From: Rana temporaria
Lineage: Eukaryota; Chordata; Amphibia; Anura; Ranidae
Assembly: GCF_905171775.1 (NCBI RefSeq)
Contig: NC_053492.1
Coordinates: forward strand, 280,894,938-280,958,937
Reading direction: 5' to 3'
Length of the DNA: 64,000 nt
The notes beneath the pieces were generated by a model. It saw nothing but the letters and a program-made list of their open reading frames with translations. It did not search any database and was not told the DNA's origin. This document shows, one piece after another, positions 1 to 10,987 of the stretch; within the stretch, counting starts at the first letter, position 1; every line of letters begins with the position of its first letter. The position numbers were made by a program, and so were the translations under genes.

Positions 1-3000
1 TAATTCACCAATTCTTGATAGGGAGTGTCGTAAGATCCCTCCCCCACTACAGTATCTCTCAAACCGTGTCATTCTTCGACCATATCTAGCTGCCGGTTTT
101 AGAGAGTCCAGAAAATGACGCAATTGGAGAGATCTCCAGAAATCCAACTGGTAGGGAAAGACTTCCCCTTCCAACTCCTGCCTGGTAATCCATCCACCTT
201 CCCTCAAAAAGTGCGATGCTTGGAACCACCCTTGCTCCATCAGTTTACTAAAGGGTCCGTTCATTAACCCTGGTTCAAACTGCGGGTTTCCCAAAATTGG
301 ATAAAGTGGTGAGTCCTCCGTGGACAGTACCCCCCTCACGAACAGCCTATGTGCTACCCGCAGGGTGGGGCCTATCAACGGATGGCTCTTGGTATCTGAT
401 GGAAGCCCCCGGTAGCACCAAGCCGCCCGCTGCAAGTTACTGTCGCATTGATCCTGCTCCAGCCCCGGCCATAACTTTTCTCCAGCATGCCGACTCCAAT
501 CAATAAGTCGGCACAATAATGCCGCTTGATAATAGCGATAGATGTCTGGTGCAGCTATTCCTCCATCCCGTTTGGCCAGTGAGATTATACGGGCCTTAAT
601 TCTTGGACGTTTGTTTGCCCATATAAACCCACTAATAAGGGACTGTGCTTGCCTAAAAAAAGATCTGGGTATTTCAATCGGGAGGGTCTGAAAAAGGTAC
701 AGAAATTTAGGTAGTATGCTCATTTTAATGATGCTAGATCTTCCAAGCCATGAATGGAATCCCCTCCGCCAACCATCCAGGAGGGCCCGTGTTTTGAACA
801 GCAAGGGCAAAAAATTAAGTTTAAAAACTTGTGTTAAGTCCGCCGGAATAGAGGTCCCCAAGTACGTAAGAGAGGTATCGGACCATTTAAATCTAAATTT
901 TGATTTCAATATCCTTAATTCTCTCTCCGGGATCGCCACTCCCATCGCCTCTGATTTATCGTAGTTGATCTTGAAATTTGACAGCTCTCCATACACACTT
1001 AGCTCTTGTTCCAGGTTAGGAAGGGATTCCATCGGGCTGGTCACACTAAACATCATGTCGTCAGCATAAGCTGAAATTTTGTATTCTGTACCTTTCAAAG
1101 ACACCCCCTTAATATCAGGGTTCAGTCGAATCCGACTCAGCAGCGGTTCAACAGTCAGGGCGAACAATAACGGTGATAGGGGGCAACCCTGCCTTGTCCC
1201 GTTTGAGAGTTTAAAGGGAGGTGATAGTGTTCCATTCACTCTAACCTGGGCCGTTGGTTGTGTATAATTACTTGCGATCCATCGCTGCATCTTCCTCCCG
1301 AACCCCATGTGTCTTAGTACCGCAAACATAAATTGCCAGTTAATCCGGTCAAATGCTTTCTCTGCATCTGTTCCTAAAAAGACACAAGGGGTTCGGGTGG
1401 TACCCACCAGGTGGATCAAATTCAGGGTCTTGACCGTATTGTCTCGGGCTTCCCGCGTCTGCACGAATCCCACCTGATCTTTATGGACAAGTCCTGATAT
1501 CTTCTGCTGTATCCGCCCTGCCAAAATCTTGGCAAAGAGCTTCATGTCTTCATTCAGTAAAGAAATTGGTCTATAACTCCCACATTGGGAAGGATCCTTT
1601 CCTTCCTTAGGGATCACAGCTATCACTGCTTTTAGCGATTCGTTATGGAAGGAACCAGAGTCCCCTAAACCATTGAACAGTCTCACCATAAATAAACCCA
1701 GTTCGGGCATAAAAACTCTGTAATAATGAATGTTATAGCCGTCTGGCCCAGGTGCTTTCCCTCCCTTCCCCTTTTTCACTACCTCCTGTAATTCTTCTAT
1801 TGTGATAGGTTTTTCCATTTCCTGGCTCATTTCTGATGTTAAGCTGGGGGTACCTGAGGTTGCTATATAGTCACCCATTTTCACCTGGTCTTGAGAGCTT
1901 GTTTGCAAATTATATAGGGAGCCATAAAAATCCCCAAATCTCCCTGCTATCTCTCTAGGCAGCACAATTTTCTCCCCCTCTGTGCCCTGTATCATCGGGA
2001 TATAGGTTTTAGTCTGTTGTTCCTTTAGAGCCCTGGCCAGTTGTTTCCCACTTTTATTACCAAATTCGTAATTCTGTCTTCTGCCATTTTGTATTGCCCA
2101 TTTGGCCCGTTTTAAAAGTAGTTCTGTGATTTGTCTGCGCGCTCCCCGTAGATCCCGTTCCAACACAGGGTTAGGGTTCTGTTTGTGTTTTGTCTCCAGG
2201 TTTACAATTTCTGTCATAAGAGTTGTTATCTTTGTCTCCCTCTCTCTTTTTATCCTCGCCCCATGCTTCATTAGTATCCCCCTTATCACCGCCTTATGGG
2301 CCTCCCACACCACTCCCAAGTCGCAGTTGGGGGTCACATTTGCCTCAAAGTACCACTTCAGTTCCTTCCGCACCTCTTCTAGTACAACCTCCTCCTGCAA
2401 CAAACTTTCATTCAATCTCCATGACCCGGCACCCACTGGACGTGAATCCCCTAACGCATATTTTAAAATAATTGGGGCATGGTCTGTCCATGTGATTTCT
2501 CCAATTACAACCTCCTTTACAGAGTGCAGTTGGTTGTGTGGAATGAAATAATAGTCTATACGCGAATACCTTTTATGTGGGATAGAATAGAAGGAGTAAT
2601 CTCGTTCCCCTGGGTGCATCAATCGCCATATATCTATCAGCCTTGCCTGTTGCAACATCTGTAGGACTCTCTTACGGGTTCCCCCCGTAACTGATGAACC
2701 ACCAGAAGAAGTATCTAACTCTGGATACAATGGCATGTTCAGGTCTCCTCCCATTATCAACTGTCCTTCCTGAAAGTCTGCCAGTTTGTCTAAAAATCTT
2801 CTCAGGAAGCGGTCTTGAGATGTATTAGGGGAGTAAAAAGTGGCAAGGGTTATTATCGTACCACCTATGGTCCCTTTCAGGGCCAGATATTGACCTCCCG
2901 GGTCAACCAAAGACTCTGTCAGTGTCCATGGGGTATTGTTTGAGATTAGAATAGACACTCCCCCCTTTCTAGCCTCTGGGTTCGGCGCGTGGTATGCCAC

Positions 3001-3168
3001 CGGGAAGGGTCTACTTGCAAGGAAGGATGGCCCCCCTGTCCTAAAATGGGTCTCTTGTACCAAAGCGATATTACAACCTCTTTTCTTCAGGTCCTGAACC
3101 AAGATCCTCCTTTTTTCGGGTATGTTTAGGCCCTTAGCATTAATTGAAATCACTACCAGTGGGTCCAT
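1..3168 (-). CDS. Tx1/L1-like LINE ORF2 (endonuclease-reverse transcriptase), 3' part off the window
   Basis: From an ATG at 3168 the minus strand stays open for 1,056 codons to base 1; I checked every in-frame triplet and found no stop. The product would nick target DNA and prime reverse transcription there. An APE-type endonuclease lies at about residues 1-240: NAKGLN near the start, QETH with Glu39, GGDLN with Asp142, and TDHAPI with His232. A reverse transcriptase follows: APGPDGY near 471, DAEKAFD from Asp601, GTRQGCPLSPL from 657 and the catalytic YADD at 701-704 (bases 1057-1068). The C-terminus and 3' end lie beyond the window. No ORF1 is visible upstream. The open frame and intact catalytic motifs suggest a young, possibly competent copy. 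The start is the first ATG before the endonuclease motif. Confidence 0.93.
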   Translation of the reverse strand, partial: MDPLVVISINAKGLNIPEKRRILVQDLKKRGCNIALVQETHFRTGGPSFLASRPFPVAYHAPNPEARKGGVSILISNNTPWTLTESLVDPGGQYLALKGTIGGTIITLATFYSPNTSQDRFLRRFLDKLADFQEGQLIMGGDLNMPLYPELDTSSGGSSVTGGTRKRVLQMLQQARLIDIWRLMHPGERDYSFYSIPHKRYSRIDYYFIPHNQLHSVKEVVIGEITWTDHAPIILKYALGDSRPVGAGSWRLNESLLQEEVVLEEVRKELKWYFEANVTPNCDLGVVWEAHKAVIRGILMKHGARIKRERETKITTLMTEIVNLETKHKQNPNPVLERDLRGARRQITELLLKRAKWAIQNGRRQNYEFGNKSGKQLARALKEQQTKTYIPMIQGTEGEKIVLPREIAGRFGDFYGSLYNLQTSSQDQVKMGDYIATSGTPSLTSEMSQEMEKPITIEELQEVVKKGKGGKAPGPDGYNIHYYRVFMPELGLFMVRLFNGLGDSGSFHNESLKAVIAVIPKEGKDPSQCGSYRPISLLNEDMKLFAKILAGRIQQKISGLVHKDQVGFVQTREARDNTVKTLNLIHLVGTTRTPCVFLGTDAEKAFDRINWQFMFAVLRHMGFGRKMQRWIASNYTQPTAQVRVNGTLSPPFKLSNGTRQGCPLSPLLFALTVEPLLSRIRLNPDIKGVSLKGTEYKISAYADDMMFSVTSPMESLPNLEQELSVYGELSNFKINYDKSEAMGVAIPERELRILKSKFRFKWSDTSLTYLGTSIPADLTQVFKLNFLPLLFKTRALLDGWRRGFHSWLGRSSIIKMSILPKFLYLFQTLPIEIPRSFFRQAQSLISGFIWANKRPRIKARIISLAKRDGGIAAPDIYRYYQAALLCRLIDWSRHAGEKLWPGLEQDQCDSNLQRAAWCYRGLPSDTKSHPLIGPTLRVAHRLFVRGVLSTEDSPLYPILGNPQFEPGLMNGPFSKLMEQGWFQASHFLREGGWITRQELEGEVFPYQLDFWRSLQLRHFLDSLKPAARYGRRMTRFERYCSGGGILRHSLSRIGEL

Positions 3169-4800
3169 CTCTGAAACCAGAAACGAGCCCCCAAAGGATC
3201 CCTCAGGACCCACCAGGTCAGATCAAAGCACAACCGTGGGGGCCGCGGGGAGACACAGAAAGAGAAGAAAAAAGAAAGAAAAAAAGAGAGGAAAAAAAAA
3301 AAATTTAAATACCACCCCCCTCCCAACCTCCCAAAATAAAAAAATAGAAATAAGAAGAAAAAGAGAAGAGGAAAAAAAAAAAAAAAAAAAAAACCCTCTT
3401 CTAAACTGATATCACCGAGCGGCGGGCGGGAGATCTTATACCTCCCTCCCCCCCTCAGGTGTACCACAAAGCCAAAGCTTTAGACACTCTCAACCCCTAG
3501 ACCCTATGAGTGTTGGCCTAACAGGGGAAGATTACTTGCGCGGACCCCAGTGAGGGATCCTCCTCGCCCCCCTACCCAGCTCCTTCCATCCACTTCTTCT
3601 GATATTGGGAGATTAATCCCCCCAGAAATTATAGCCTTCCTCCCTGAGGAGAGAGGAGCAGGAGGGAGAGGGAAGAAAAAAAAAAGAAAGAAAAATACAG
3701 CGGCATAACAACCACCTCTGGCATCCACCAACTTTACTTTATAAAATCTGACAAAAAAAAAAAAAAAAAAAAAAAATTTGGTGACCCTTTATAGTGCCCG
3801 CCCCCTCCCCAATTACCCCAAATCCCCCCTTCCCCTAAGTTCCCCTAAATTCGACTTTTACGCCTTGTGTTTGGCCTTGTGTCTTAACCTCTGAACTAGA
3901 ATCCCCTTGGACGAATTCTGCCTATTCTTTTAGATTCTTCCTTCGGTGTTGAAGCGATACTTAATGAATAAAGATCAATACTTATCTATCTCATTAGTAT
4001 TTTCAAACCAGTCATTTCCAACCAAGCTTCCCTGTGCTCCCTCTTGGTATATCTGTATTATTTGCCAATCAGTTGGTGAGGAGGGGGAGTCCCGGGAAGG
4101 TACACACTAACCGCTCCGCATCTGTCCCATCTCCCTCCTTCTCTCCCCCCATCTTTCCCTAGCAACCTCCCACCCCCCCCCCCCCTCCCTGATCCCCCCT
4201 CCCTGATCTCCCCGTGACCTTCATGTGCTGTTCTTTATGACCAGGTTACAAAATTAAACTGGAATAAATTAGTGTAAAAAAAAAAAAAAAAGGAGGCAGA
4301 GCATATAAGCCCCGCCCCCCTCCCATTCATCCCCTTATATGTGCTATATTGAGTGATAGCCCTCTTATCCCTTTACCATTCCAATTCCCTCCCCCCCCCT
4401 CCCCTAGAGCATATAGGCCCCGCCCCCCCTCCCATTCATCTCCTTATATGTGCTATTTTGAGTGATAACCCTCTTATCCCTTTACAGTTCCAATTCCCTC
4501 CCCCCCTCTCCCCTATTAAGTGACGTGACTTCAACTACGTCCCCAACCCTATTTACTTCATCCCCGGTGCCTCTTAAAAAAAAAAAAAAAGGAAAGGGGG
4601 GAACCCCCCCCCTTAACCCATCCCTAAATCCTACCCCAACCACTAATTCCTTAGTGTGATTTGGGGTACCACAGAGAGCAGGAGGAAAATAAGACACCTC
4701 TAGCCAGTGTAAAATAAAAAGATGCAAGGGGAATACTTTCCCCTACCGTCAAGGCATATACGTCTTAAAATGGAGCCATGAAATATACCATTTTGTAACA
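3169..4800 (-). other. Leader region of the LINE, no ORF1 seen
   Basis: This stretch lies upstream of ORF2 on the minus strand. It is full of mononucleotide runs (poly-A near 3370-3393, 3753-3777 and 4275-4291, plus poly-C near 4170 and 4390) and has no open frame above about 105 codons. A classical ORF1 (coiled coil, RRM or zinc knuckles) is not recognisable. It may be a 5' UTR, or unrelated flanking DNA in its distal part. The exact 5' end of the element is not resolved. Confidence 0.5.
4298..4515 (-). promoter_or_regulatory. Tandem pair of 108-bp GC-box/TATA monomers
   Basis: Two copies of a 108-bp unit start at about 4298 and 4406. On the minus strand each has a GC box (GGGGCGGGGC) followed directly by a TATA-like TTATATGC or CTATATGC. 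Their orientation and position 1.1 kb upstream of the intact ORF2 suggest tandem promoter monomers of the kind known from mouse L1 5' UTRs. Promoter activity is an inference. Confidence 0.45.
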
Positions 4801-4805
4801 TAATA

Positions 4806-5330
4806 TGACATTACCCTCATACCCTTCCTTCAAGGTGACTTCTATCCGACTTGTGCCCATAGACTTTAATGGAAGTTGCCTACAAGTTGGATCCTCATTT
4901 TAATTGATGAGAGTTGGATCCGACATTACAGGAAGACTACATATGCATTCCCTGAAGTTTCTTCAAAGGCGGCACCAAAGTCACGCCGAAGTTGCACTAA
5001 AGTCACCTGGCAAAGTAGCATTGTAAGTCAATTGACTTTCTGATCGCAGTAGTGTGAACCAAATCTGACAGTGTAAGATTAAGCACTGATCTATAGTGTG
5101 AAACGCGTAGGCTACTATTCCCATTTTTTGCTGGTTTTTGTAGTGCATATTTTCATCCTTCTTTTATATTAAAGACAACCTAATGGTTTTTTGGAGTGCG
5201 GCTGTCCATCTCTTATTCTCTACAATTTGCCTTGTGCATTGCCGACACCCTTGATCTCCTGAATAGTCACTGATTGTTCATCATACCCACCTGGAGCGGT
5301 AACTCCCTTTCTCTTGACAGTGCATGGTGT
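4806..5330. mobile_element. Degraded repeats, including a Penelope-like terminal segment
   Basis: The first part (4830-5065) resembles a non-autonomous repeat ending in GTGTGAACC. From about 5090 the phrase GTGAAACGCGTAGGC and the later GGAGTGCGGCTGTCC resemble the terminal region of vertebrate Penelope-like elements. No coding sequence remains. Family assignment is from memory of such repeats and is tentative. Confidence 0.35.
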
Positions 5331-5944
5331 TCTGACAAAACTTCCCCTGACCCACATCACCACAAAAAAAGTAGTTTCATAGACTCACATTATCTGCATT
5401 ATTTCAAAATAAATTCATTGAGAAGCATTACACCTTTCTAGCTGTCCTAGTATAATAGAAACCCTATGGCATGAAGGAGGGGATGCCAGAGTTTGAAACA
5501 TTAGTTTAAATAATCATTAAAGCATATCTAAACGTAATTATTATTTTTGTAATCAGGTTTTCATTTATATATGTGTCCCTGCTGGGGATATTCACTTTCT
5601 CTTATTTTCACAGTGAATAATGAGGGGAAATACTGTATTAATATATACTGAGCTGTCACCAGAATAGAGGGTAAGGGGACATTTTTCAATCAAGACACTT
5701 GTTGTTGAGATAATAATTGCCTAAGAGGATACTTCCTTTGCTTTTGGCCGATTTAATTTCACGTCCTAATGTGTGTACAGAGCAGCAAATGATTGGAAAA
5801 TTCCCCAATGGACACTGATGGTAAAAAAGGAAAAATAAAAAGAATTACAAAGGTTTTGTCTATCCACAATCCAAACTAGAAAAAAAAATCTTTATGCTTT
5901 GGATATGCCTTAAAAGCCCAACAGTTCATACAGCACCAACTATA
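5331..5944. other. Unique AT-rich DNA, no gene seen
   Basis: There is no long ORF, RNA gene or clear repeat. The Tc1 element begins at its right edge after a TA dinucleotide. Confidence 0.5.
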
Positions 5945-6157
5945 CAGTGGGGGGGATGGGATGATTATTTAATCCTCTGCAGATTTTGTAAGTTTGCCCA
6001 CTTACAAATAAATGAAGGGTCTATAATTTGTTTTATCATAAGGTGAATTTTAAATGATAGAGACAGAATATCAACAAAAAATCCAGAAAAAACACACAAT
6101 ACAAATGTTATAAATTGGGTTGCAGTTCACTGAGTAAAATAAGTATTTGATCCCCAC
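5945..6157. repeat. Left terminal inverted repeat of the Tc1 element
   Basis: About 210 bp match the reverse complement of 12846-13048 with scattered differences. Long inverted repeats of this size are known in several fish and frog Tc1 families. Confidence 0.85.
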
Positions 6158-6199
6158 ATGACTTGGTACTTGGTGGAGAAACCCTTGTTGGCAAGCACG

Positions 6200-6712
6200 G
6201 AGGTAAGACGTGTCTTTTAGTTAGTTACAAGGATTCGCACACATCTCAGGAGGGATTTTGGTCCACTGTTCTTTACAGATATTATCTAATCTTGTGGCTG
6301 TCACTTGGCAACTCAAAGTTTTAGCTCCCCCCATAAATTTTCTATAGAATTAAGATCTGGAGACTAGCTAGGCCACACTATGACTATAATGTGCTTCTTC
6401 TTGAGACACTCCTTTGTTGCCTTGGTGGTATGTTTTGGGTCATTGTCATGCTGGAAGACCCATCCATGACCCATCTTCAGTGTTCTGGCTTAGGGAAGAA
6501 GGTTCTCACCCAAGATTTTACAATACATGGCCCCATCCAATGGCCTCTCAATGCAGCAAAATAGCTCTGTAACTTTAGCAGAGAAACAGCCCAAAGCATA
6601 ATGTTTCTACCTCTGTGTTTGACTGTAGGGATGGTGGTCTTATTGTCATAGTCAGCATTTTTCATCCTCCAAACACGGCGAGTTGAGTTAAGGCCAAAGA
6701 GCTCAATTTTGG
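6200..6712 (-). pseudogene. Tc1 transposase, C-terminal remnant
   Basis: The minus strand reads KIELFGLNSTRRVW and then a stretch ending in KHRGRNIMLW, the central-to-C-terminal part of Tc1 transposases, followed by degraded sequence. It continues the frame broken at 12206 across the Ngaro insertion. The DDE catalytic region is incomplete and no function is expected. Confidence 0.8.
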
Positions 6713-6883
6713 CATAAAACGAAGAATGTAAAAGGAGGGAGCAAGAATTTGTGCCCGCCTTCATGGGCTTGTGGCAGCCCCGCCCCTTTTCTTTTTTCTA
6801 TCCGGTCATTCCCGCACTTTAACAATAGGTATTAATGTTGAATAATGTGTTACTGTCTCTTTAAAAATTTGAGGGGATTGTAT

Positions 6884-6993
6884 GGACCAATAGGAAGTTC
6901 TGGATTTTTCCAGAAGGATTGGTACCCTATATATAGGGGTGCTCTGAGGTAATTCACCTCAGACTAGCTTATCAAGCAGAGTTTAAGGAGCTA
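6884..6993. repeat. Ngaro repeat A1
   Basis: These 110 bp recur at 11662-11771 with only one difference noticed, in the same orientation. They contain the TATATATAGGGG box, a plausible core promoter just upstream of gag. Confidence 0.9.
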
Positions 6994-7012
6994 TTTTGCT
7001 TACCTGCTTGTA

Positions 7013-8489
7013 ATGAAGACCCTCCTGAGGCAATTATTAGAGAAGGCCGAGAGTGGAGGAGGAGAGGAATGGCTCCGCAAGTGCCTTGCTCTCGCTGAAG
7101 GAGAGGATGTCATGTCTTCCCCGGACGTGGCTGCGGAACAAGCTGAAGAGGTTCCTGGGGTTTCGTCCCAGGAGCCGTCCGGAGCGGCGGTGTCGGCGCG
7201 ACCCAAAAGAGGGAGAAGCAAGCCGCCTGTGAGGACAAGTGAAGCTGCGGCGTCTGCAGGGGGAGCTCCGAAGAGCCCTGCGGTGGCCGGACGAAAGAAG
7301 AAACAGAAGAGCGCGGGTGAGCAGGAGGCTGGTCGGGCGTCCGGAGGTCACGGGGAGATGGGTGAGTCAGAGGGCAACAGCTCAGCGCAGCACACCAGCA
7401 CGGAGCAATGTAGGTATCGCTGTGAGAGCTTCCAGGCCGCGCACATCCCCTGGGCGGGCCGTTAGTGAAGATGGCGAAGAGAGGGTTGCTAGGCAACCAG
7501 CTGTTACACATTCCACTGCAGTAGGAGCTGGAGAATCGCAGTATAGCGCTGCCGATGGAGGCAGTGGGAACTGCCAGAACACAGCTATTCATAATACTAA
7601 TATGGCTCAGTCAATTTCACAGGTGGCTAGTAGTGTGAATTCCACTGTGAGCACAGGTGAGTCAGTGAATAATAATGTATTAATTGAACTGGTAAATTCT
7701 TTGACTGCGCTAGTACAGTCAGTAGCGCAAAAGAATGTGTCCACAGCTGCAGTTCCAGTCAATGTTAATACAGAATTGGCTGGGAATGTAGTTGTTAACG
7801 ATTCTATTGGACATTCTGCATTAGTTAATTCTGGCGGGCACCCCATTGCTGCTAAGAATACAGTTCCTGAAGTTTTATTTAAGGAGGTGATGCCGTGTGA
7901 TGTGTCGCCTTTGGGTTTCCACTTACCCATGGCTACAAAAGAAGAAATTTGGAATGGGGAGTTTGTTGATGTAATGTCACTTCTCCCTAATTTCAAAGAA
8001 TTTAATAGCCGCCAGGAAAATAAATTTGATGACAAACATAGTGAAAGCAAAGCCGTGCCAAGATCCTTTTTTAATTGGCTTCAAGGTTTCTGTATTTTTT
8101 CAGGCGTTTTAGCTGAAAAAAAATCTGAATTGTGTTGCGGTTTGTTTCAGCATGTAGAACATGTGCTGGAGGCTTATCGCAACTTTGGTGGTATGGGGTG
8201 GTACCAATATGATGAATCTTTTCGTCATAAATTAGTGGTTCATCCGTCTCTTAAATTTGGAATGAAGGATGTCAGCCTCTGGTTAAATTTGATCACACCT
8301 CAAAAGCCGCCTTCAGCTAGACAAACGGTAGTGAGCAATGTAGGGAGTGCTTATAAAAAGGGAACCTGTTTCTCTTATAACGAATCTCAGTGCCGTTGGA
8401 ACACCTCGTGCAGGTACAGGCACGAGTGCTCTTTCTGCACGGGGTCACATCCGGTTGTGAAATGTTATAAAAGGAACTCATCCTTTTAG
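7013..8489 (+). pseudogene. Ngaro gag-like ORF, frameshifted
   Basis: The N-terminal part starts at an ATG at 7013 in frame 2, beginning MKTLLRQLLEKAESGGG, and is rich in Arg, Ser and Pro, as usual for DIRS/Ngaro gag. Between about 7420 and 7465 the reading moves to frame 3 and stays open to 8489. The C-terminus has clustered Cys/His (CFSYN, CRWNTSCRYRHECSFC and C..H..VKC), a zinc-finger pattern typical of these gags. The one-base shift is probably a mutation. Its role would be to coat element RNA. Confidence 0.75.
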
Positions 8490-8502
8490 TCTCAAAGAGA
8501 GC

Positions 8503-10100
8503 ATGTTGGCAAGGGCACGAACACCAGTGAAACTGGAAAATATGCTCCAGTGGCTGGGCAGGTACCCAAACAAAACGAAAGCTGAACTTCTTATGAGGGG
8601 GTTTCATTATGGCTTTCCTCTTCCTGTGTTTGAAGGTAAAGGTTGTGTGGTAGTTAAGAATTTAAAATCAGTGGATAAATCCCCTGAGGTGGTTTGGAGA
8701 AAACTACAATGTGTGAGATGGATGAAGGCCGGATAGCAGGCCCCTTTTTGTCCCCCCCTTTTTAAATTTCAGAACATCCCCTTTAGGTTTAGTTCCAAAG
8801 AGGGAGCCGAACTCGTTCAGACTAATCCGCCATTTGTCCTTTCCGTTTGGGGAATCGCTAAATGATGAGATAGATGTCTTGGCGAGTTCGGTATCTTATT
8901 CATCCTTTGACGAGGCAGTATGGAAAATTAGAGAGGTGGGCCCTGGCGCTTTGTTAGCCAAGGCTGACATCAAGTCTGCGTTTCGGCTTTTGCCAATCGC
9001 CCCGGAGGCGTTTAATTCTTTAGGATTTTTCTAACGGTTTTTATTTTTTCGACAAATGCCTACCGATGGGCTGTTCGCTTTCGTGCGCCTACTTCGAGGA
9101 TTTCTCTTCTTTTGTTCACTGGGTTCTGGCAGTACAGACTAATTGGTCTGGTATTGTCCATTATCTAGACAACTTTTTATTTATTGGACCTAAAGATTCG
9201 GATTTTTGTCATCATCTGCTTAATAGTTTTTTCAAATTAGCGGAGCTTTTCGGGATTCCGTTAGCGGCGGAAAAAAACGTGTTTCCATGCACCTCGATCG
9301 AATTTTTAGGTATATTGTTAGATACATCGTTATCAGAATTCCGGCTTCCTATACAAAAAATTATTAGATTGCAGAACATGATCCAAACATTTTTAAGGAA
9401 AAAGAAAGTCACCTTGAGGGAAATGCAGTCTCTGTTGGGTCTGCTGGCCTTTACATCCAGGGTTATGCCAGTGGGAAAGATTTTTTCCAGGCGGCTCTAC
9501 CTTTCGACGGCTGGACTAAAATCTCCTTTTTCGCACGTCCGATTAACGGAGTCTTTAAAGGAGGATTTGGTGGTATGGGCAAGATTTTTGGACGAGTATA
9601 ACGGGCGTTCGTGATTTCAAGAGGAATTTATTTTTGCGGAAGATTTTTGCCTTTTTACGGACGCCGCTGGTTCCAAAGGCTTTGCTGCCATATGGAGAGA
9701 TCACTGGTGTTGCGGGGCGTGGCCAGAAGCGTGGATTCGGAGGGAGTTGACAAAAAACATTGTCCTCCTGGAATTGTTTCCAGTCGTGGCAGCTATCGAG
9801 ATTTGGGGGAGGTTTTTTGTAAATAAACGCATTCTTGTTAGAACAGATAACAAGGGTGTGCTTTTTGCAGTAAATTGCCTTTCCTCTAAATCTTTACCGG
9901 TTATAAAATTGTTACGGCATCTGGTCTTTCTTTGCCTTAAACGTAACATTTGGTTGAAAGCGCATTTTACTCCTGGTAAGGATAACAACTTAACAGATGC
10001 ACTCTCTCGTTTTCAGATGCTGCGTTTTCGGCAGTTGCTTCCCACGGCGGATGCAGAAGGTCACCTGTGTCCAGGGCTTCTCTGGGATTTAATTTAAATT
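8503..10100 (+). pseudogene. Ngaro reverse transcriptase-RNase H, broken
   Basis: Conserved DIRS-order RT segments are spread over three frames: GFHYGFPLPV near 8610, then GRIAGPF and SFPFGES near 8730-8850, ADIKSAFRLLPI near 8965, LPMGCSLSCAYFE near 9060, and HYLDNFLFIG near 9160. At the active site YLDN replaces the usual YLDD or YVDD. RNase H begins FTDAAGSKGFAA at about 9650 and continues through LLELFPVVAA, RTDNKGVL and TDALSRFQ. Frameshifts near 8710 and 9030 and a TGA at 9612-9614 break it. RT and RNase H form one frame apart from that TGA. Confidence 0.85.
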
Positions 10101-10987
10101 CAGTCTCCCAGGCTATTAAGTCTTCTGTAGCTCATAAAACCTGGTGTGAATACTCTAGAGCTTGGAAGAAGTGGGAAATGTTTTGCAACGAGAACAGATT
10201 TTATGATCTATTTCCAGAAGAGGAGCATGTTTTGTTATTTTTGGAAACATTAATGCTTGGGAGTCTTTCTCCAAGCCATATTGTTAAACTGTTGGCAGGG
10301 GTATCTTTTTTCTGTCGTTTGCAGCACATGCCGTCTTGCAATAGTTATTTTTCTGTGAGACAGGCGTTAAAAGGCTACAGAAGACAGAAGGCAATTCCTG
10401 ATGATAGGAGGCCCATATCTTTGGAGATGCTTGAAAGGCTGTGCGGAGTTACGAATTCCGTGTGTTTTTCAGTTTTTGAAGCATTACTTTTAAGGGCCGT
10501 TTTTGTTCTTTTCTTTTTTGGGGCATTCCGAATTTCGGAGTTGATTCCCTACAACAGGTATAGTCTAGGGGGTTTAATGTGGGATCAAATTGTTTTTGAG
10601 GATAATTTGCTTAAAATTTTAGTCAGTAGGTCAAAGACAGATCAGCTGGGGAAAGGGCGTTGGGTAATTATTCACCCTTCGGCCAGACGCAATGTTTGCC
10701 CGTTATTCATCTTGAGGAAATATATGGCAGTTCGCCCTTTTGCAACTGGTCATCTTTTTATTCATATTGAAGGGACCCCTCTTACTAATTTTCAGTTTTC
10801 TGCGGTTTTTAAGAAATGCATTAATGTTTTGGGTTTGAGTAAGTTTAAATTCACCCCCCATTCGTTTCGGATTGGGGCAGCATCTGTTGCAGCGGAGAAT
10901 GGAATGAAGTCAGAGGACATCCAGAAGTTAGGTAGGTGGGATTCCAACTGCTTTAAGAGGTACATTCGTCCTAATTTGTTTATCTGA
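10067..10987 (+). CDS. Ngaro tyrosine recombinase
   Basis: This open frame of 306 codons is uninterrupted. It has the full catalytic set of the lambda-integrase superfamily: Arg155 in FRISEL, Lys190 in SRSKTD, His265 and Arg268 in HSFRIG, GRW at 289-291 and the nucleophile Tyr299 in KRYIRP. It would integrate the circular DNA copy by recombination. The true start is uncertain: GTG at 10067 is only a convenience, and the frame continues upstream over the RNase H end, so expression may need readthrough or reinitiation. It is the best-preserved ORF in the element. Confidence 0.85.
   Translation: MSRASLGFNLNSVSQAIKSSVAHKTWCEYSRAWKKWEMFCNENRFYDLFPEEEHVLLFLETLMLGSLSPSHIVKLLAGVSFFCRLQHMPSCNSYFSVRQALKGYRRQKAIPDDRRPISLEMLERLCGVTNSVCFSVFEALLLRAVFVLFFFGAFRISELIPYNRYSLGGLMWDQIVFEDNLLKILVSRSKTDQLGKGRWVIIHPSARRNVCPLFILRKYMAVRPFATGHLFIHIEGTPLTNFQFSAVFKKCINVLGLSKFKFTPHSFRIGAASVAAENGMKSEDIQKLGRWDSNCFKRYIRPNLFI

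Noticed and set aside
2102..2551. 149-codon plus-strand frame
   Set aside because: It lies antisense to the intact LINE endonuclease and has no domain.
5088..5115. Possible hammerhead core (CTGATC ... GAAACGCG)
   Set aside because: The conserved CTGATGA is not present and stem II cannot be formed convincingly.
7037..7592. Antisense frames of 100-160 codons over Ngaro gag
   Set aside because: They are shadows of a GC-rich coding region on the plus strand.
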